DNA of 64,000 nucleotides from contig NZ_CP087723.1 in NCBI RefSeq assembly GCF_024972735.1, positions 1,550,001 through 1,614,000 of the forward strand, given 5' to 3'. Every line of letters starts with the position of its first letter. The stretch's first letter is position 1. This document shows positions 55,366-63,916 of the stretch, in pieces. Below the pieces are notes generated by a model that was not told the origin of the DNA, made no database searches, and saw nothing but the letters and a program-made list of their open reading frames with translations. The stretch comes from Halalkaliarchaeum sp. AArc-CO. GTDB lineage: Archaea > Halobacteriota > Halobacteria > Halobacteriales > Haloferacaceae. A program made the position numbers and the translations under genes.

Positions 55366-55722
55366 TCAGGACGACCGCATGAGTGGATAGCTCGCCCAAA
55401 ACAGGGTCACGACAATGTAAATCGCCCCGACGACGCTCGCGACGTTGGTCGCTCCGAACAGCCCGATTGCGGCGACCCACGCGAGACCCGCAGTAAACGC
55501 CGTGAGCCGGATCGTTCGCCGTTCGGTCTGCTCGAAGTGTTTCCGAACGATACGCCTGACGGCGTCCGTCCTCGACACTCCCGAGTGTGACGCGTACGCC
55601 TCGATCTCCTCGATTGTGGCCTCGGAAAACTCCAGTTCCACCTCCACGTCTACTGGAACGTCGGGGTCGGCCGGTTCTCCCCGCTCTTCACTCGCCTGGG
55701 ATTCGGCGTTGACAGTGCTCAT
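55366..55722 (-). CDS. Ribbon-helix-helix-like protein with two membrane helices
   Basis: A 118-residue protein. After an acidic N-terminus, residues about 28-70 resemble a ribbon-helix-helix: strand VEVELEFSEATIEEIEAYA, then SGVSRTDAVRRIVRKHFEQ. Two hydrophobic segments (72-90 and 94-112) follow. A DNA-binding domain on a membrane anchor would parallel the HTH protein at 1.4 kb; whether it truly binds DNA is uncertain. Confidence 0.68.
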   Translation of the reverse strand: MSTVNAESQASEERGEPADPDVPVDVEVELEFSEATIEEIEAYASHSGVSRTDAVRRIVRKHFEQTERRTIRLTAFTAGLAWVAAIGLFGATNVASVVGAIYIVVTLFWASYPLMRSS

Positions 55723-56395
55723 ACGTTGCTCTCAGCTCCAGCACACTGGAAATCAACTGGAAACCGACCCCCGTCGTCCGGCTGTTTTCCCTGGGCAGAT
55801 ATTTGGTAGTTATTAGCACACATATCCCCCGATACTCCGACAGACAAAATAAATGGTGGGTACGATACTAATATTCTGAAAACGCGAACTACTGCTGGTC
55901 GCTGTTAGGCGGGACGAGATTGCGGTGAGCGCTTTCGTGAACTACTCGATTGCCTACGATAAACGCTGACTCGGGACGGTTGATATAGTGATATGTAGTG
56001 TTTACATATTAAAAATAAATAATACATGTTATAGTACTGATAAGACTTCCACAATCTATCATTTTCGAATCCAATTAAATCTATTCACTAATAAATTAGA
56101 AAGTATAGCTCCCCCTGGCATCAGATCGGTGTCGGAACTGTTAGAACGTCATTTATCCTCATGCATCCTTACTCGGACCCGAGCTCACCTTCTTGTCGCT
56201 ACGACGACGGAGTTGTTGGGTGCCTGCATATAAATATCTGATAGATTATTATTCGTCAAACCTATCTATTATATTGTAGTTTATTAGTCGCAAGAATGTT
56301 GGATCGATACGGATCGAAATCCAGTCCAGTTTTCGAGACAGTGTGGTCTCCCTCCAGTCACCAACTTCATTAGACCCTTGTCCGTATCCCACTAC
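55723..56395. other. AT-rich intergenic region upstream of the corrinoid activator
   Basis: About 670 bases with no believable gene. The segment 55985-56290 is strikingly AT-rich (runs such as ATTAAAAATAAATAATAC and TATATAAATATCTGAT-like stretches) in a genome of high GC. An 81-codon frame at 55988-56233 exists only because of the low GC and lacks a family pattern. The region may hold long-range regulation of the downstream methyl-transfer genes or mark the edge of an acquired block. Confidence 0.6.
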
Positions 56396-58312
56396 ATGGC
56401 ACAAGAGCCTGTCGTGTCTTTCAGCCCGTGGGAAGTCAACGTCGAGACAGAATCCGGCCGAACACTGCTGGAAGTCGCAGACGGGATGAACGGACGAATC
56501 GAGGCTCTCTGTGGGGGTAACGGATTGTGTGGAACGTGTGCGGTACAGGTAACTGACGGTGCCGACAACCTCTCACCGATGACCGACGAGGAGCGAACGG
56601 TTCTGTCGGAAGAACAGTTGGCGGACGGGTATCGACTGGGCTGTCGTGCGGTAGTAGACGGTGACGTCTCGGTTCACGTCCCGGCGTCTTCACGAAGTGA
56701 GGGAGAGATCGTGATGACCGAGGGCGTAGAGATGGACGTCGATCTCGCTCCTCACGTCCGTCTGTACCGTCTGGAATTCGACGCGCCGACTCTGGAAGAC
56801 AACATTGCGGATCGCGAACGCGTCCTCGCAGCACTCGAACGTGACTACGGGATCGACGTCACGGAGGTGGATCGCCTCGCGATGACGGATCTCCCGTCTC
56901 GAATCCGCGAACGAGCGGACGACGGGACCCTCCAGTGTACCGCCATCGTGTACGACCGGGAGGAGCTGCTCTCGGTCGTCCCCGGGACTTCTCTGTCCGC
57001 ATACGGGCTGGCGGTCGACATCGGCACGACGACCCTTGCGGTGTATCTAATCGACCTCAAGAGCGGCGAAATCGTGAGCGTCAGTTCTCAGATCAATCCT
57101 CAGAGCAGACACGGCGGCGACATCATCAGTCGTGTTCAGCACTCCCAGAAGCCGGACGGACGGGAAGAACTACAGTCGGAAATCGTCGAGGCAGTAAACG
57201 AGAGCATTGCCGAGGTGACCGAGGAGGCGGACGTCGCAACCGAGGAGATCTACGACGCCGTATTCGTCGGGAACACCGCGATGCATCACCTGTTTCTCGG
57301 CATCGACGCGAGCGCGGTCGCGGCCAACCCATACGTGCCAGCGATGCAGTCGTCGACGGCAGTGAAAGCTCGGGAGTTAGGTCTCGATATCCACCGGTCG
57401 TCGTATCTGTCATGGCTTCCGATCATCGGCGGCTGGGTAGGTCCCGACTTCGTCGCGGACATCCTCGCTGCGGGACTGCTCGATCGGTCCGACACTGTGG
57501 TCTGTATCGACATCGGCACGAACGGCGAGATCGCGGTCTATGACGGCGAGCAGGCGTGGGTAGCCTCGGCTCCGGCCGGGCCAGCACTCGAAGGAGCGGA
57601 GATCTCTCACGGAATGCGAGCCAAACCCGGAGCGATCGAGGCGGTGTCACTCGACCCCGAAACCTGGGACCCCACTCTCGAGGTCATCGACGACGAGAAG
57701 CCGATCGGGATCTGTGGATCCGGGATCGTCGATGTCGTCGCCCAGCTGTTCCTCGTTGGGGCGATCAACCGTCGGGGACGCCTGGTCGATCCCGAGAACG
57801 GGCGTGGTCGCATCAGAGAGACGGACGGGGGCGACCGGGAGTTCGTCCTCGTCGAGGCCGACGCGTCGGGCAACGGATCCTCGATCGTGGTCTCCCAGGA
57901 GGACATCCGCGACATCCAGAACGCCAAGGCGGCCATCCAGACCGGCACGAGTGTTCTGCTTTCGGAGGCGGGAATCGAAGACGTCGATCGGCTGGTGATG
58001 GCCGGAGGCTTCGGCAACTATCTCGATCCCGAGTCTGCGAAGCTGCTCGGAATGTACCCACGGGTCGATGCGGATCGGGTGGAGTTCCTGGGTAACGCCG
58101 CCGGTCACGGAGCGATCTACGCCCTGCTCGACGGCGACGCCAGAGCCGAAGCCGAACGGATCGTCGAGGAGGTCGACTACGTCGAACTCGCCGCCTGGGA
58201 CGGGTTCCACGACGAGTTCATGGAAGCGATGTATCTCCCCCACCGGAACCTGGAGGCGTATCCCGAGGTGAAAGCCAGACTCGCTGACGTCGACGCCGAT
58301 CGCTCCCTGTGA
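56396..58312 (+). CDS. Reductive activator of corrinoid proteins (RACE/RamA-like, [2Fe-2S] plus ASKHA)
   Basis: ATP-dependent reductase that restores Co(II) of a corrinoid protein to the active Co(I) form. The 638 residues begin with a plant-type ferredoxin domain, ligands Cys39, Cys45, Cys48 and Cys83 (CGGNGLCGTC ... GCRAV). The ASKHA part includes AVDIGTTTLAVYLID near 210, GNTAMHHLFLG and CIDIGTNGEIAVYDG near 370, GICGSGIVD near 440, and ends VMAGGFGNYLDPESAKLLGM. The order is that of acetogen-type activators; RamA instead has C-terminal [4Fe-4S] clusters. ATG 56396 was chosen. It heads the methyl-transfer block. Confidence 0.9.
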   Translation: MAQEPVVSFSPWEVNVETESGRTLLEVADGMNGRIEALCGGNGLCGTCAVQVTDGADNLSPMTDEERTVLSEEQLADGYRLGCRAVVDGDVSVHVPASSRSEGEIVMTEGVEMDVDLAPHVRLYRLEFDAPTLEDNIADRERVLAALERDYGIDVTEVDRLAMTDLPSRIRERADDGTLQCTAIVYDREELLSVVPGTSLSAYGLAVDIGTTTLAVYLIDLKSGEIVSVSSQINPQSRHGGDIISRVQHSQKPDGREELQSEIVEAVNESIAEVTEEADVATEEIYDAVFVGNTAMHHLFLGIDASAVAANPYVPAMQSSTAVKARELGLDIHRSSYLSWLPIIGGWVGPDFVADILAAGLLDRSDTVVCIDIGTNGEIAVYDGEQAWVASAPAGPALEGAEISHGMRAKPGAIEAVSLDPETWDPTLEVIDDEKPIGICGSGIVDVVAQLFLVGAINRRGRLVDPENGRGRIRETDGGDREFVLVEADASGNGSSIVVSQEDIRDIQNAKAAIQTGTSVLLSEAGIEDVDRLVMAGGFGNYLDPESAKLLGMYPRVDADRVEFLGNAAGHGAIYALLDGDARAEAERIVEEVDYVELAAWDGFHDEFMEAMYLPHRNLEAYPEVKARLADVDADRSL

Positions 58313-58362
58313 GGTACCGACTAACACGTACCGGGAGCTCCAAAAATTCGAAACCCGAGGGC

Positions 58363-59661
58363 CTAACAGTACTTTCTGGGTGCCTCGATCATCGCCCGCA
58401 CGTTTTCTGGCTTCGCCTCGTCCATCGCGACGCCGGGCGCCAGGATGAACCCGTCGGGGCCGACGTCTTCGATGAGTTCACGACAGTATGCGTCGACGTC
58501 CTCCGGCTCTTTGGTGTTGAGAAGCGAGCTGTGGACGTTGCCCGCGATCGCTGCCCGGTCGCCAAGCGCCTCCTTCGCGTCGCGCATGTCGGTCCGGTCG
58601 AACTGCCAGACGACGTTCCCGTCCGGCTGATCGGCGATCGCCTCGAGTCGGTCGTCGTAGCTCCCCTCCGCGAACAGCCAGGGGACGAGTCCGGCGTCGG
58701 TGAGTGCGTCGATCACATCCCGGAGCTGCGGCCAGTAGAACGTCCGGAACTCCTCGTCCGACATGAACCCGTCGGCCCCCTTGTGCAGGGGAATAAACAC
58801 CAACGGATTCCCGGCGGCCTGCGCCGAGCGGATCCCCATCTCGATCATCGTCGGGGTGAGACTGTCGACGGCTTCCTCGAGCACGTCGGGTTGCCGCTTG
58901 AGGTCCATCGCGATCCCTTTTGTTCCCCGAAGTGTATCCCCGAGAGTGTCGTAGGGTGCTTTGGTGAAGCCACCGAACGACCGGGGATACCCGGATCGAA
59001 TGACCTCCTCGACGGTTCCGCCGACGATCTCTTGCCATCGAAGCGCCTCCTCGCCGGCGTCCATGAGCGTCTCGAGGGCCTCCTGGACGTCGGGCAATCC
59101 GAACGGGATCGCCATGAAGTGAATGCTCGGAATCTCGACGAGATCGGTGAAGTGTGGTAGCTTCCGGAACGGTTCGAGCGCACCGACGATTTCCGGGATG
59201 TAGTGGCGTAGCCAGAAGTCGGTCGGATCCTGAAGGAGCTGTTCGTAGTCGTCCGGACCCATGTATTCCTTTTCGAGCGCCTGATATCCCGTATCGGGGG
59301 ACGCGCCGTCCCCCGGCCAGGCGTACAGGTTGTAATCCAGCATCTCGAGCATCTTCGCTGACGGGAGCAACGCGGCCGACAGCTGGTGGCAGTCGGGCTC
59401 GAGATCGTACACTGTCTCCTCGAGCGCAGCGGCGAGCGCTGCCGCGTCGTTCATCGCTGTTTCAGGCGTGATCCCCGCATGAAACACCGGATAGAAGGTG
59501 GCGCTGAGCGCAGTGGGGATCCGATCCGGCTCTTCGCCCCGAATGGCGGCCGCGAACCGGCCCGTGCGTTCCCGGTAGGCGTCCCGTGCCGCCTCGTCCT
59601 CGAAGTCGATTCCCACTCCGTTCTCCCAGTTCTCCAGTGTGACGTCGTGTTCCGGTTTCAT
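58363..59661 (-). CDS. UroD-family (MtaA/MtoB-like fold) methyltransferase 1
   Basis: Protein of 432 residues with the uroporphyrinogen decarboxylase fold used by corrinoid methyltransferases. It has PDRIPTALSATF near residue 50, and F330-A-E-G (FAEGSYDDRLE) where MtaA/MtbA carry the zinc ligands HxCG; the third zinc cysteine (GC) is GVAM near the end. GNVHSSLLNTKEPEDV follows the UroD-like pattern GNVxxxxLxxxxxxEV. Therefore it is not a classical methylcobamide:CoM methyltransferase nor a decarboxylase of heme synthesis. It is best seen as a substrate:corrinoid methyltransferase or a partner; substrate unknown. Confidence 0.8.
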   Translation of the reverse strand: MKPEHDVTLENWENGVGIDFEDEAARDAYRERTGRFAAAIRGEEPDRIPTALSATFYPVFHAGITPETAMNDAAALAAALEETVYDLEPDCHQLSAALLPSAKMLEMLDYNLYAWPGDGASPDTGYQALEKEYMGPDDYEQLLQDPTDFWLRHYIPEIVGALEPFRKLPHFTDLVEIPSIHFMAIPFGLPDVQEALETLMDAGEEALRWQEIVGGTVEEVIRSGYPRSFGGFTKAPYDTLGDTLRGTKGIAMDLKRQPDVLEEAVDSLTPTMIEMGIRSAQAAGNPLVFIPLHKGADGFMSDEEFRTFYWPQLRDVIDALTDAGLVPWLFAEGSYDDRLEAIADQPDGNVVWQFDRTDMRDAKEALGDRAAIAGNVHSSLLNTKEPEDVDAYCRELIEDVGPDGFILAPGVAMDEAKPENVRAMIEAPRKYC

Positions 59662-59783
59662 GAGTTGCTGTCGTCGAGTCGGGTACGTTCGGTAACTCCG
59701 CGGTTCGGAGAGATGACATCCCAATCCGACAGTCGATCGTCGTTCATGGTAGTTCCCGACAGTTGTTCTTTGTTGGGGCGGAA

Positions 59784-59793
59784 CTTATACTTT
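59784..59793 (-). promoter_or_regulatory. AAAGTATAAG element upstream of UroD-like gene 1
   Basis: On the minus strand AAAGTATAAG, with a TATA-like core, lies about 123-132 bases before the ATG at 59661. If used, it would leave a leader of about 100 bases. The same AAAGTATAA core occurs upstream of the island's MFS transporter. Confidence 0.35.
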
Positions 59794-59941
59794 CACCTGA
59801 CGTTTTTACTGCAAGACTGGTGACTGAGAGCTGATCTCTCGACTGATGGGTCCATCCAGCGTGAAACGGCCGATCACGTCGGGTCTGCCGGACGAGGGGG
59901 CTACCGGACGACGACCCGAAACGAAGAGGAAAAACCCGATC

Positions 59942-61216
59942 CTACTTCACGGAGTCGACCAGCGCGTGGATGTTCTCCGCGGGCGCCCGGTAGACGGTCG
60001 CACCGGGGGTGAGGATGAAGCCGTCGGGGCCGACGTCCTCGATAAGCCCCTCACAGTACTCCGTGACCTTCTCGGGCGAGCCGGTCTTCAGGACGCCAGT
60101 GGGAACGTTGCCGGCGACGGCCGCCTGATCCCCGAGCACGTCCTTCGCGCGACGGATATCTGTCTGATCGAAGTGCCAGACGACGTTTCCGCCCTCGGGA
60201 TGGTCGTCGGCGAGGATCTCCAGCCGGTCGTCGTAGCTCCCTTCCGCGAACATCCACGGGACGTACCCCTCCTCGAGTACGCCTTCCATCACTTCCTTCA
60301 GAGTTGGCCAGTAGAACTCCCGGAAGTCGTCTTTCGACATGAACGAGTCGGCACCCTTGTGGAGCACGAACATGACGATGGGAACGCCGGTCGATTTCGG
60401 CCCGCCGACTGCGAGGTCGGTCATCATCGGAACGAGCGCCTCCGATGCCTGTTTGAGTTTTTCGGGTCGCTTGCGCATGTCGATCATCGTCTTTCGGGTG
60501 CCACGGAGGGTGTCGCCGATCATGTCGAACGGTGCCTTCGCGTACCCCCCGGAGGCCGAGGGATACCCCTTCGCGTTTGCCTCTCCCGACACGGAGCCGA
60601 CCTCCATCTGCCACCGGACGGCTTCGTCGCCGGCTTCCTTCAGCGTGTCCAGCGCGCTCTGGACCTCCGGGTCCCCGAACGACAGCATCATCGCGTTCGC
60701 GAACGGGAGTTCCGACGCGGTCGCGAGCTGTGGGATCTTCGAGAGCCCTTCCGCCTCCCCGAACACGCGCGGGAGATACTTGCGGAGGAAGTACGCGTCA
60801 GGGTTCTCGATGATGTCGTCGTACTCGTCGGGCTTGAGATACTCGTCTTCGACCGCCTGGTAGGCGACGTCTTCCTCCAGACCGTCACCCGGCCAGTTGT
60901 ACAGCTTGTAATCGAGGATGTCGAAGATCTTCCCCGACGGGATCGGCATCACCGGATTGTTGTCCGGGTCGAACGCGTCGATGAACTCTCGATAGGCGCG
61001 TTTCGCCTTTTCGCCGTCGTACATGAGCTCTTCGAACGTGACGTCCGCGAAGTGGCCCGCGAGGTAGCCGGCCCTGACCTGCACCGGAACCCGATCCGGT
61101 TCCCCACGTTCGATCGCGGTCTTCATGCGGCCAGCACGGGCCTTGTACGCTTCCTCGGCCTCTTCGCTCTCGAATTCGATACCTTCGCCTGATGCCCACG
61201 ACTCGAGGCTTACCAT
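59942..61216 (-). CDS. UroD-family (MtaA/MtoB-like fold) methyltransferase 2
   Basis: Protein of 424 residues, paralogous to the previous gene: both have FAEGSYDDRLE (here F323), a following VVW(Q/H)FD(R/Q)TD, GNV (GNVPTGVLKTGSPEKV) and a C-terminal YCEGLIEDVGPDGFIL. The zinc motif is again missing (GATV in place of GC). The N-terminus PDRVPVQVRAGY resembles the PDRIPTALSATF of paralogue 1. Two divergent copies beside one corrinoid protein suggest two substrates, or a heterodimer. A TATA-like CTAAATGG lies 26-33 bases upstream of the ATG. Confidence 0.82.
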   Translation of the reverse strand: MVSLESWASGEGIEFESEEAEEAYKARAGRMKTAIERGEPDRVPVQVRAGYLAGHFADVTFEELMYDGEKAKRAYREFIDAFDPDNNPVMPIPSGKIFDILDYKLYNWPGDGLEEDVAYQAVEDEYLKPDEYDDIIENPDAYFLRKYLPRVFGEAEGLSKIPQLATASELPFANAMMLSFGDPEVQSALDTLKEAGDEAVRWQMEVGSVSGEANAKGYPSASGGYAKAPFDMIGDTLRGTRKTMIDMRKRPEKLKQASEALVPMMTDLAVGGPKSTGVPIVMFVLHKGADSFMSKDDFREFYWPTLKEVMEGVLEEGYVPWMFAEGSYDDRLEILADDHPEGGNVVWHFDQTDIRRAKDVLGDQAAVAGNVPTGVLKTGSPEKVTEYCEGLIEDVGPDGFILTPGATVYRAPAENIHALVDSVK

Positions 61217-61294
61217 ATCCGTTCGGACCTACCGAAGGTATCCATTTAGTCTTTTCTCAAAAGGCTGAAGCAGCGATAACCCAGCGCTACCGCG

Positions 61295-62692
61295 TTACTT
61301 GCCCTTCGCCTTGCTGACTCGGAGTCCGTACAACGACAGCCCAGTAGAGAGGAGCCGCAACGCGACTGCGAGCGCGAGTGCGAGCGCGTATCCTCCCCAG
61401 AGGTCGTTGATGTACGCCATCACGGTCGGGCCGAGCACGATCCCGGTCCCGACGGAGAAGGCGTTGATGTAGCTCATCACCATGCCGATGTTCTTCCGGC
61501 CGAACAGATGTGGAACCGCGGCGTAATGGACAGCAGGTTCGCCGCCGAAGAAGAAGAACATCACTGCACCGACACCGAGAATGAGATACAGGTTCGTGTA
61601 ACCGAAGTAGAACACCCCGATCAGCACCGCAGGGATACCGTAAATGAACGGGAGCGTCCGCCAGGGGCCGCCGAGCCGGTCCATCAGGTCGCCCCAGACG
61701 TACGCACCGACCGCAGTGAGCAGCCCAGTGAGCGACAGGAAGGTCGGAACTAGCCAATCGGCAACGTACGCTTCACTGTACCCACCGATGGTCAGTCCCT
61801 CGATCATGATCGTGGAGATGTTCTGGAGCAGGCCCATGTACGAGAAGGCCGCGCCCATCATTGCGAAGTAGAGGATCCAGAACTCCTTCATCTTCACCGC
61901 CTCCCCGATCGTAACCCCCTCCTCTTCGATCCGGTCTTCACCGTCGTCTTCCGCTCCGGAATCCTCTTCGGAAGCCGCGTCCGAGGACATCGCCTCGTCG
62001 GTTTCCCCGTCATCGGCCCCGTCGTCGTCCTCGTCGTCGAGAGACGCCGAAAGCACACCGGAATCGATCTCCTCTTGGGTCGGGTTCCGCCACAGTACGA
62101 CGCCGACGATGACGACCACGGCCGCACCGACGATACCGATCAGCAGGAACAGGTCGTAGCCGAACCCAATGTAAGCGATCAGGCCCGCAACGATCGGCGC
62201 GAGGGCAACGCGTCCCAGCGGGTCGCCCATGTTGATGATACCCATTGCCCGACCCATTCTGTCGCCCCGGTACCACCTCGACAGTGTGGGAACTGCGGTT
62301 CCAGCGGTCATTCCCACCCCGATACCGGTGAGGAAGCTACCCGCGTAGTAGAACCACTGCGCCTCCGCCCAGCTGTCGATCGCGAACATCGACGCGAGCA
62401 GCAACATCCCGACGAAGAACGACGCAGCCGCGATCGCAAACGGAATTTTCGGCGTTTCCAGGTAATCCAGGATCGTTCCAGCGATCGGCGGCCCGATCAC
62501 CATCACACCGACACCGACGGCGGAGGCACCCGCCGCGAGAGGTGCGACCGTATCTAGCCCGTAAACGTTCTGTAGATACGGATAAAACAGTGACCAGATC
62601 CCGAGATACGCCAGTATGAATCGCAAACCGGTGCCTGATGCCGGATAGAACCAGCGTCTATCTGGACCTACTCCTCGCTTAAGTATGGACAT
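61295..62692 (-). CDS. OFA-like MFS transporter with a long acidic loop
   Basis: Membrane carrier of 465 residues with twelve helices: N-terminal half about 18-200, C-terminal half about 270-455. The central cytoplasmic loop (about 205-265) is extremely acidic (DDEDDDGADDGETDEAM, SEEDSGAEDDGEDRIEEEG). The helix sequences (FILAYLGIWSLFYPYLQNVYGL) recall the oxalate/formate antiporter group, which carries carboxylates. Sited between the methyltransferase genes, it probably imports the methylated substrate or exports the demethylated product (inference). Confidence 0.82.
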   Translation of the reverse strand: MSILKRGVGPDRRWFYPASGTGLRFILAYLGIWSLFYPYLQNVYGLDTVAPLAAGASAVGVGVMVIGPPIAGTILDYLETPKIPFAIAAASFFVGMLLLASMFAIDSWAEAQWFYYAGSFLTGIGVGMTAGTAVPTLSRWYRGDRMGRAMGIINMGDPLGRVALAPIVAGLIAYIGFGYDLFLLIGIVGAAVVVIVGVVLWRNPTQEEIDSGVLSASLDDEDDDGADDGETDEAMSSDAASEEDSGAEDDGEDRIEEEGVTIGEAVKMKEFWILYFAMMGAAFSYMGLLQNISTIMIEGLTIGGYSEAYVADWLVPTFLSLTGLLTAVGAYVWGDLMDRLGGPWRTLPFIYGIPAVLIGVFYFGYTNLYLILGVGAVMFFFFGGEPAVHYAAVPHLFGRKNIGMVMSYINAFSVGTGIVLGPTVMAYINDLWGGYALALALAVALRLLSTGLSLYGLRVSKAKGK

Positions 62693-62731
62693 GTCTAACT
62701 CGAACCTCCATCCGCAAAACTAGAGGGATAG

Positions 62732-62743
62732 TAATTATACTTT
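62732..62743 (-). promoter_or_regulatory. Promoter of the OFA-like transporter
   Basis: On the minus strand AAAGTATAATTA lies 40-51 bases before the start at 62692, predicting a leader of roughly 20 bases. Confidence 0.5.
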
Positions 62744-62799
62744 TTGGCATCAGGACGCTGTCTCCCCGAAAAAGGCTGTTCCCACCGCGGGAACAGGAA

Positions 62800-63648
62800 C
62801 TATCGGCCGCGGTAATAGCCGAGATACCGCGTCGCGTAGTCGTCGCGACCCATCGCGAGGTCGGCGACCAGCGCGGTTTCCTTCGCGGATTCGGCGTGAA
62901 TGATCGGCACGTTCAGTCCGGCGTTGACCGCCATCGCGAAGAAGACGTTGTTGATCAGTTCCCTGTTGGGGAGTTCGAAGGAGACGTTGCTCAGACCGAG
63001 CGTGATGTTGTTGCCCAGTTCGTCGCGGACTTTCTCCATGGTGTCGAGAGTGACGCGACCGGCCTCCGAATCGGTAGACAGCGGAAGCGCCGCACAGTCG
63101 ACGATCACGTCCTCTTCAGGAATATCGTGTTCGGCCGCGCGTGCGAGAATCGTTTCGGCGATCTGGAACCTCGTTTCCGCGTCGTTCGGGATCCCGTCGT
63201 CGTCCATCGTCAGGCCGATAACAGCCGTCTCGTACTCGGCTACGAGCGGAAGGATCGTTTCGAGCGACTCCTGTTCACCGTTGACCGAATTGACGACTGG
63301 TTTACCGGGACAAACCTGGAGCGCCTCCTCGAGGGCGTCGGCGTCCTCGTAGTTCGTGTCGATCACGATCGGCACGTCCACCGCGTCCGCAACGGTTTCG
63401 ACCGCCTTCGGGAGGATTTCGTCTTTGTCTACCCCGTCGGCGTCGACGTTGACGTCGATCAGGTCTGCACCGTTTTCGACCTGTTCCACTGCCAGTTCGC
63501 GTACCGGCTCCATGTTCCCCTCGGAAAGCGCCGCAGCCAGATCGGAATCCGGTCGCGGATTGATGCGTTCGCCGATGAGATGAACCTGTTCGGTTCGGTC
63601 GAGAGTGATCGGGTCGCCGGCACCTTGTACGGTTGTCTGTAGTGACAT
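62800..63648 (-). CDS. Pterin-binding corrinoid methyltransferase (AcsE/MtvA/MtgA-like)
   Basis: TIM barrel of 282 residues of the pterin-binding family. Recognisable are GERINPRPDSD near residue 27, GADLIDVNVDADG, VIDTNYEDADAL, VVNSVNGEQES, GLTMDDDGIP, VDCAALPLSTD and LGLSNVSFELPNR, the last with the asparagine placed to assist N5 of the pterin as in MeTr. It should transfer a methyl group between a corrinoid protein and tetrahydrofolate, the pterin haloarchaea use. It is divergent from the corrinoid-protein gene, with 268 bases between them. Confidence 0.85.
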   Translation of the reverse strand: MSLQTTVQGAGDPITLDRTEQVHLIGERINPRPDSDLAAALSEGNMEPVRELAVEQVENGADLIDVNVDADGVDKDEILPKAVETVADAVDVPIVIDTNYEDADALEEALQVCPGKPVVNSVNGEQESLETILPLVAEYETAVIGLTMDDDGIPNDAETRFQIAETILARAAEHDIPEEDVIVDCAALPLSTDSEAGRVTLDTMEKVRDELGNNITLGLSNVSFELPNRELINNVFFAMAVNAGLNVPIIHAESAKETALVADLAMGRDDYATRYLGYYRGR

Positions 63649-63916
63649 ACTACCCGGTTAAAATGACACCGCGCGCCAGTAAAAGGATTGTGCTACGTGT
63701 GACAACCACAATCGAGAGCCAGTCTAGCGCACGGAGAACGCCTTGACTGACGACAAAGTGATACCCGTGCGTGCGATTGTCACCAAGCGATCCATCTCCC
63801 CCGAAGAAACAATCCTGATTGTAATAATTAAACTCAAGATGTACGAAACGGCCATCTCAGGCCGTGAGACCCGCAATCTTTAAGGAATCCCACTTTGACG
63901 TTTCAACTGGTTACCG
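63649..63916. promoter_or_regulatory. Divergent promoter region with five GATTGT hexamers
   Basis: GATTGT or its complement ACAATC occurs at 63686-63691, 63708-63713, 63775-63780, 63809-63814 and 63817-63822. The last two form an inverted repeat with a 2-base spacer. Chance would give about 0.13 in this length at even base use. TATA-like elements: TTTTACTG on the minus strand (about 28-38 bases from the pterin methyltransferase start) and CTTTAAGG (63878-63885), 32-39 bases before the corrinoid-protein ATG. The hexamers could be operators for a shared regulator. Confidence 0.5.

Noticed and set aside
55988-56233. 81-codon frame in the AT-rich gap
   Set aside because: Arises because stop codons happen to be spaced in the AT-rich tract; no motif or ribosome site.
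58363-61216. Heme-pathway uroporphyrinogen decarboxylase
   Set aside because: Length, paralogy, neighbours and C-terminal pattern fit corrinoid methyltransferase relatives, not HemE.
58363-61216. Classical MtaA/MtbA CoM methyltransferase
   Set aside because: The zinc-binding HxC and later Cys are absent in both copies, and haloarchaea do not use coenzyme M in this way.
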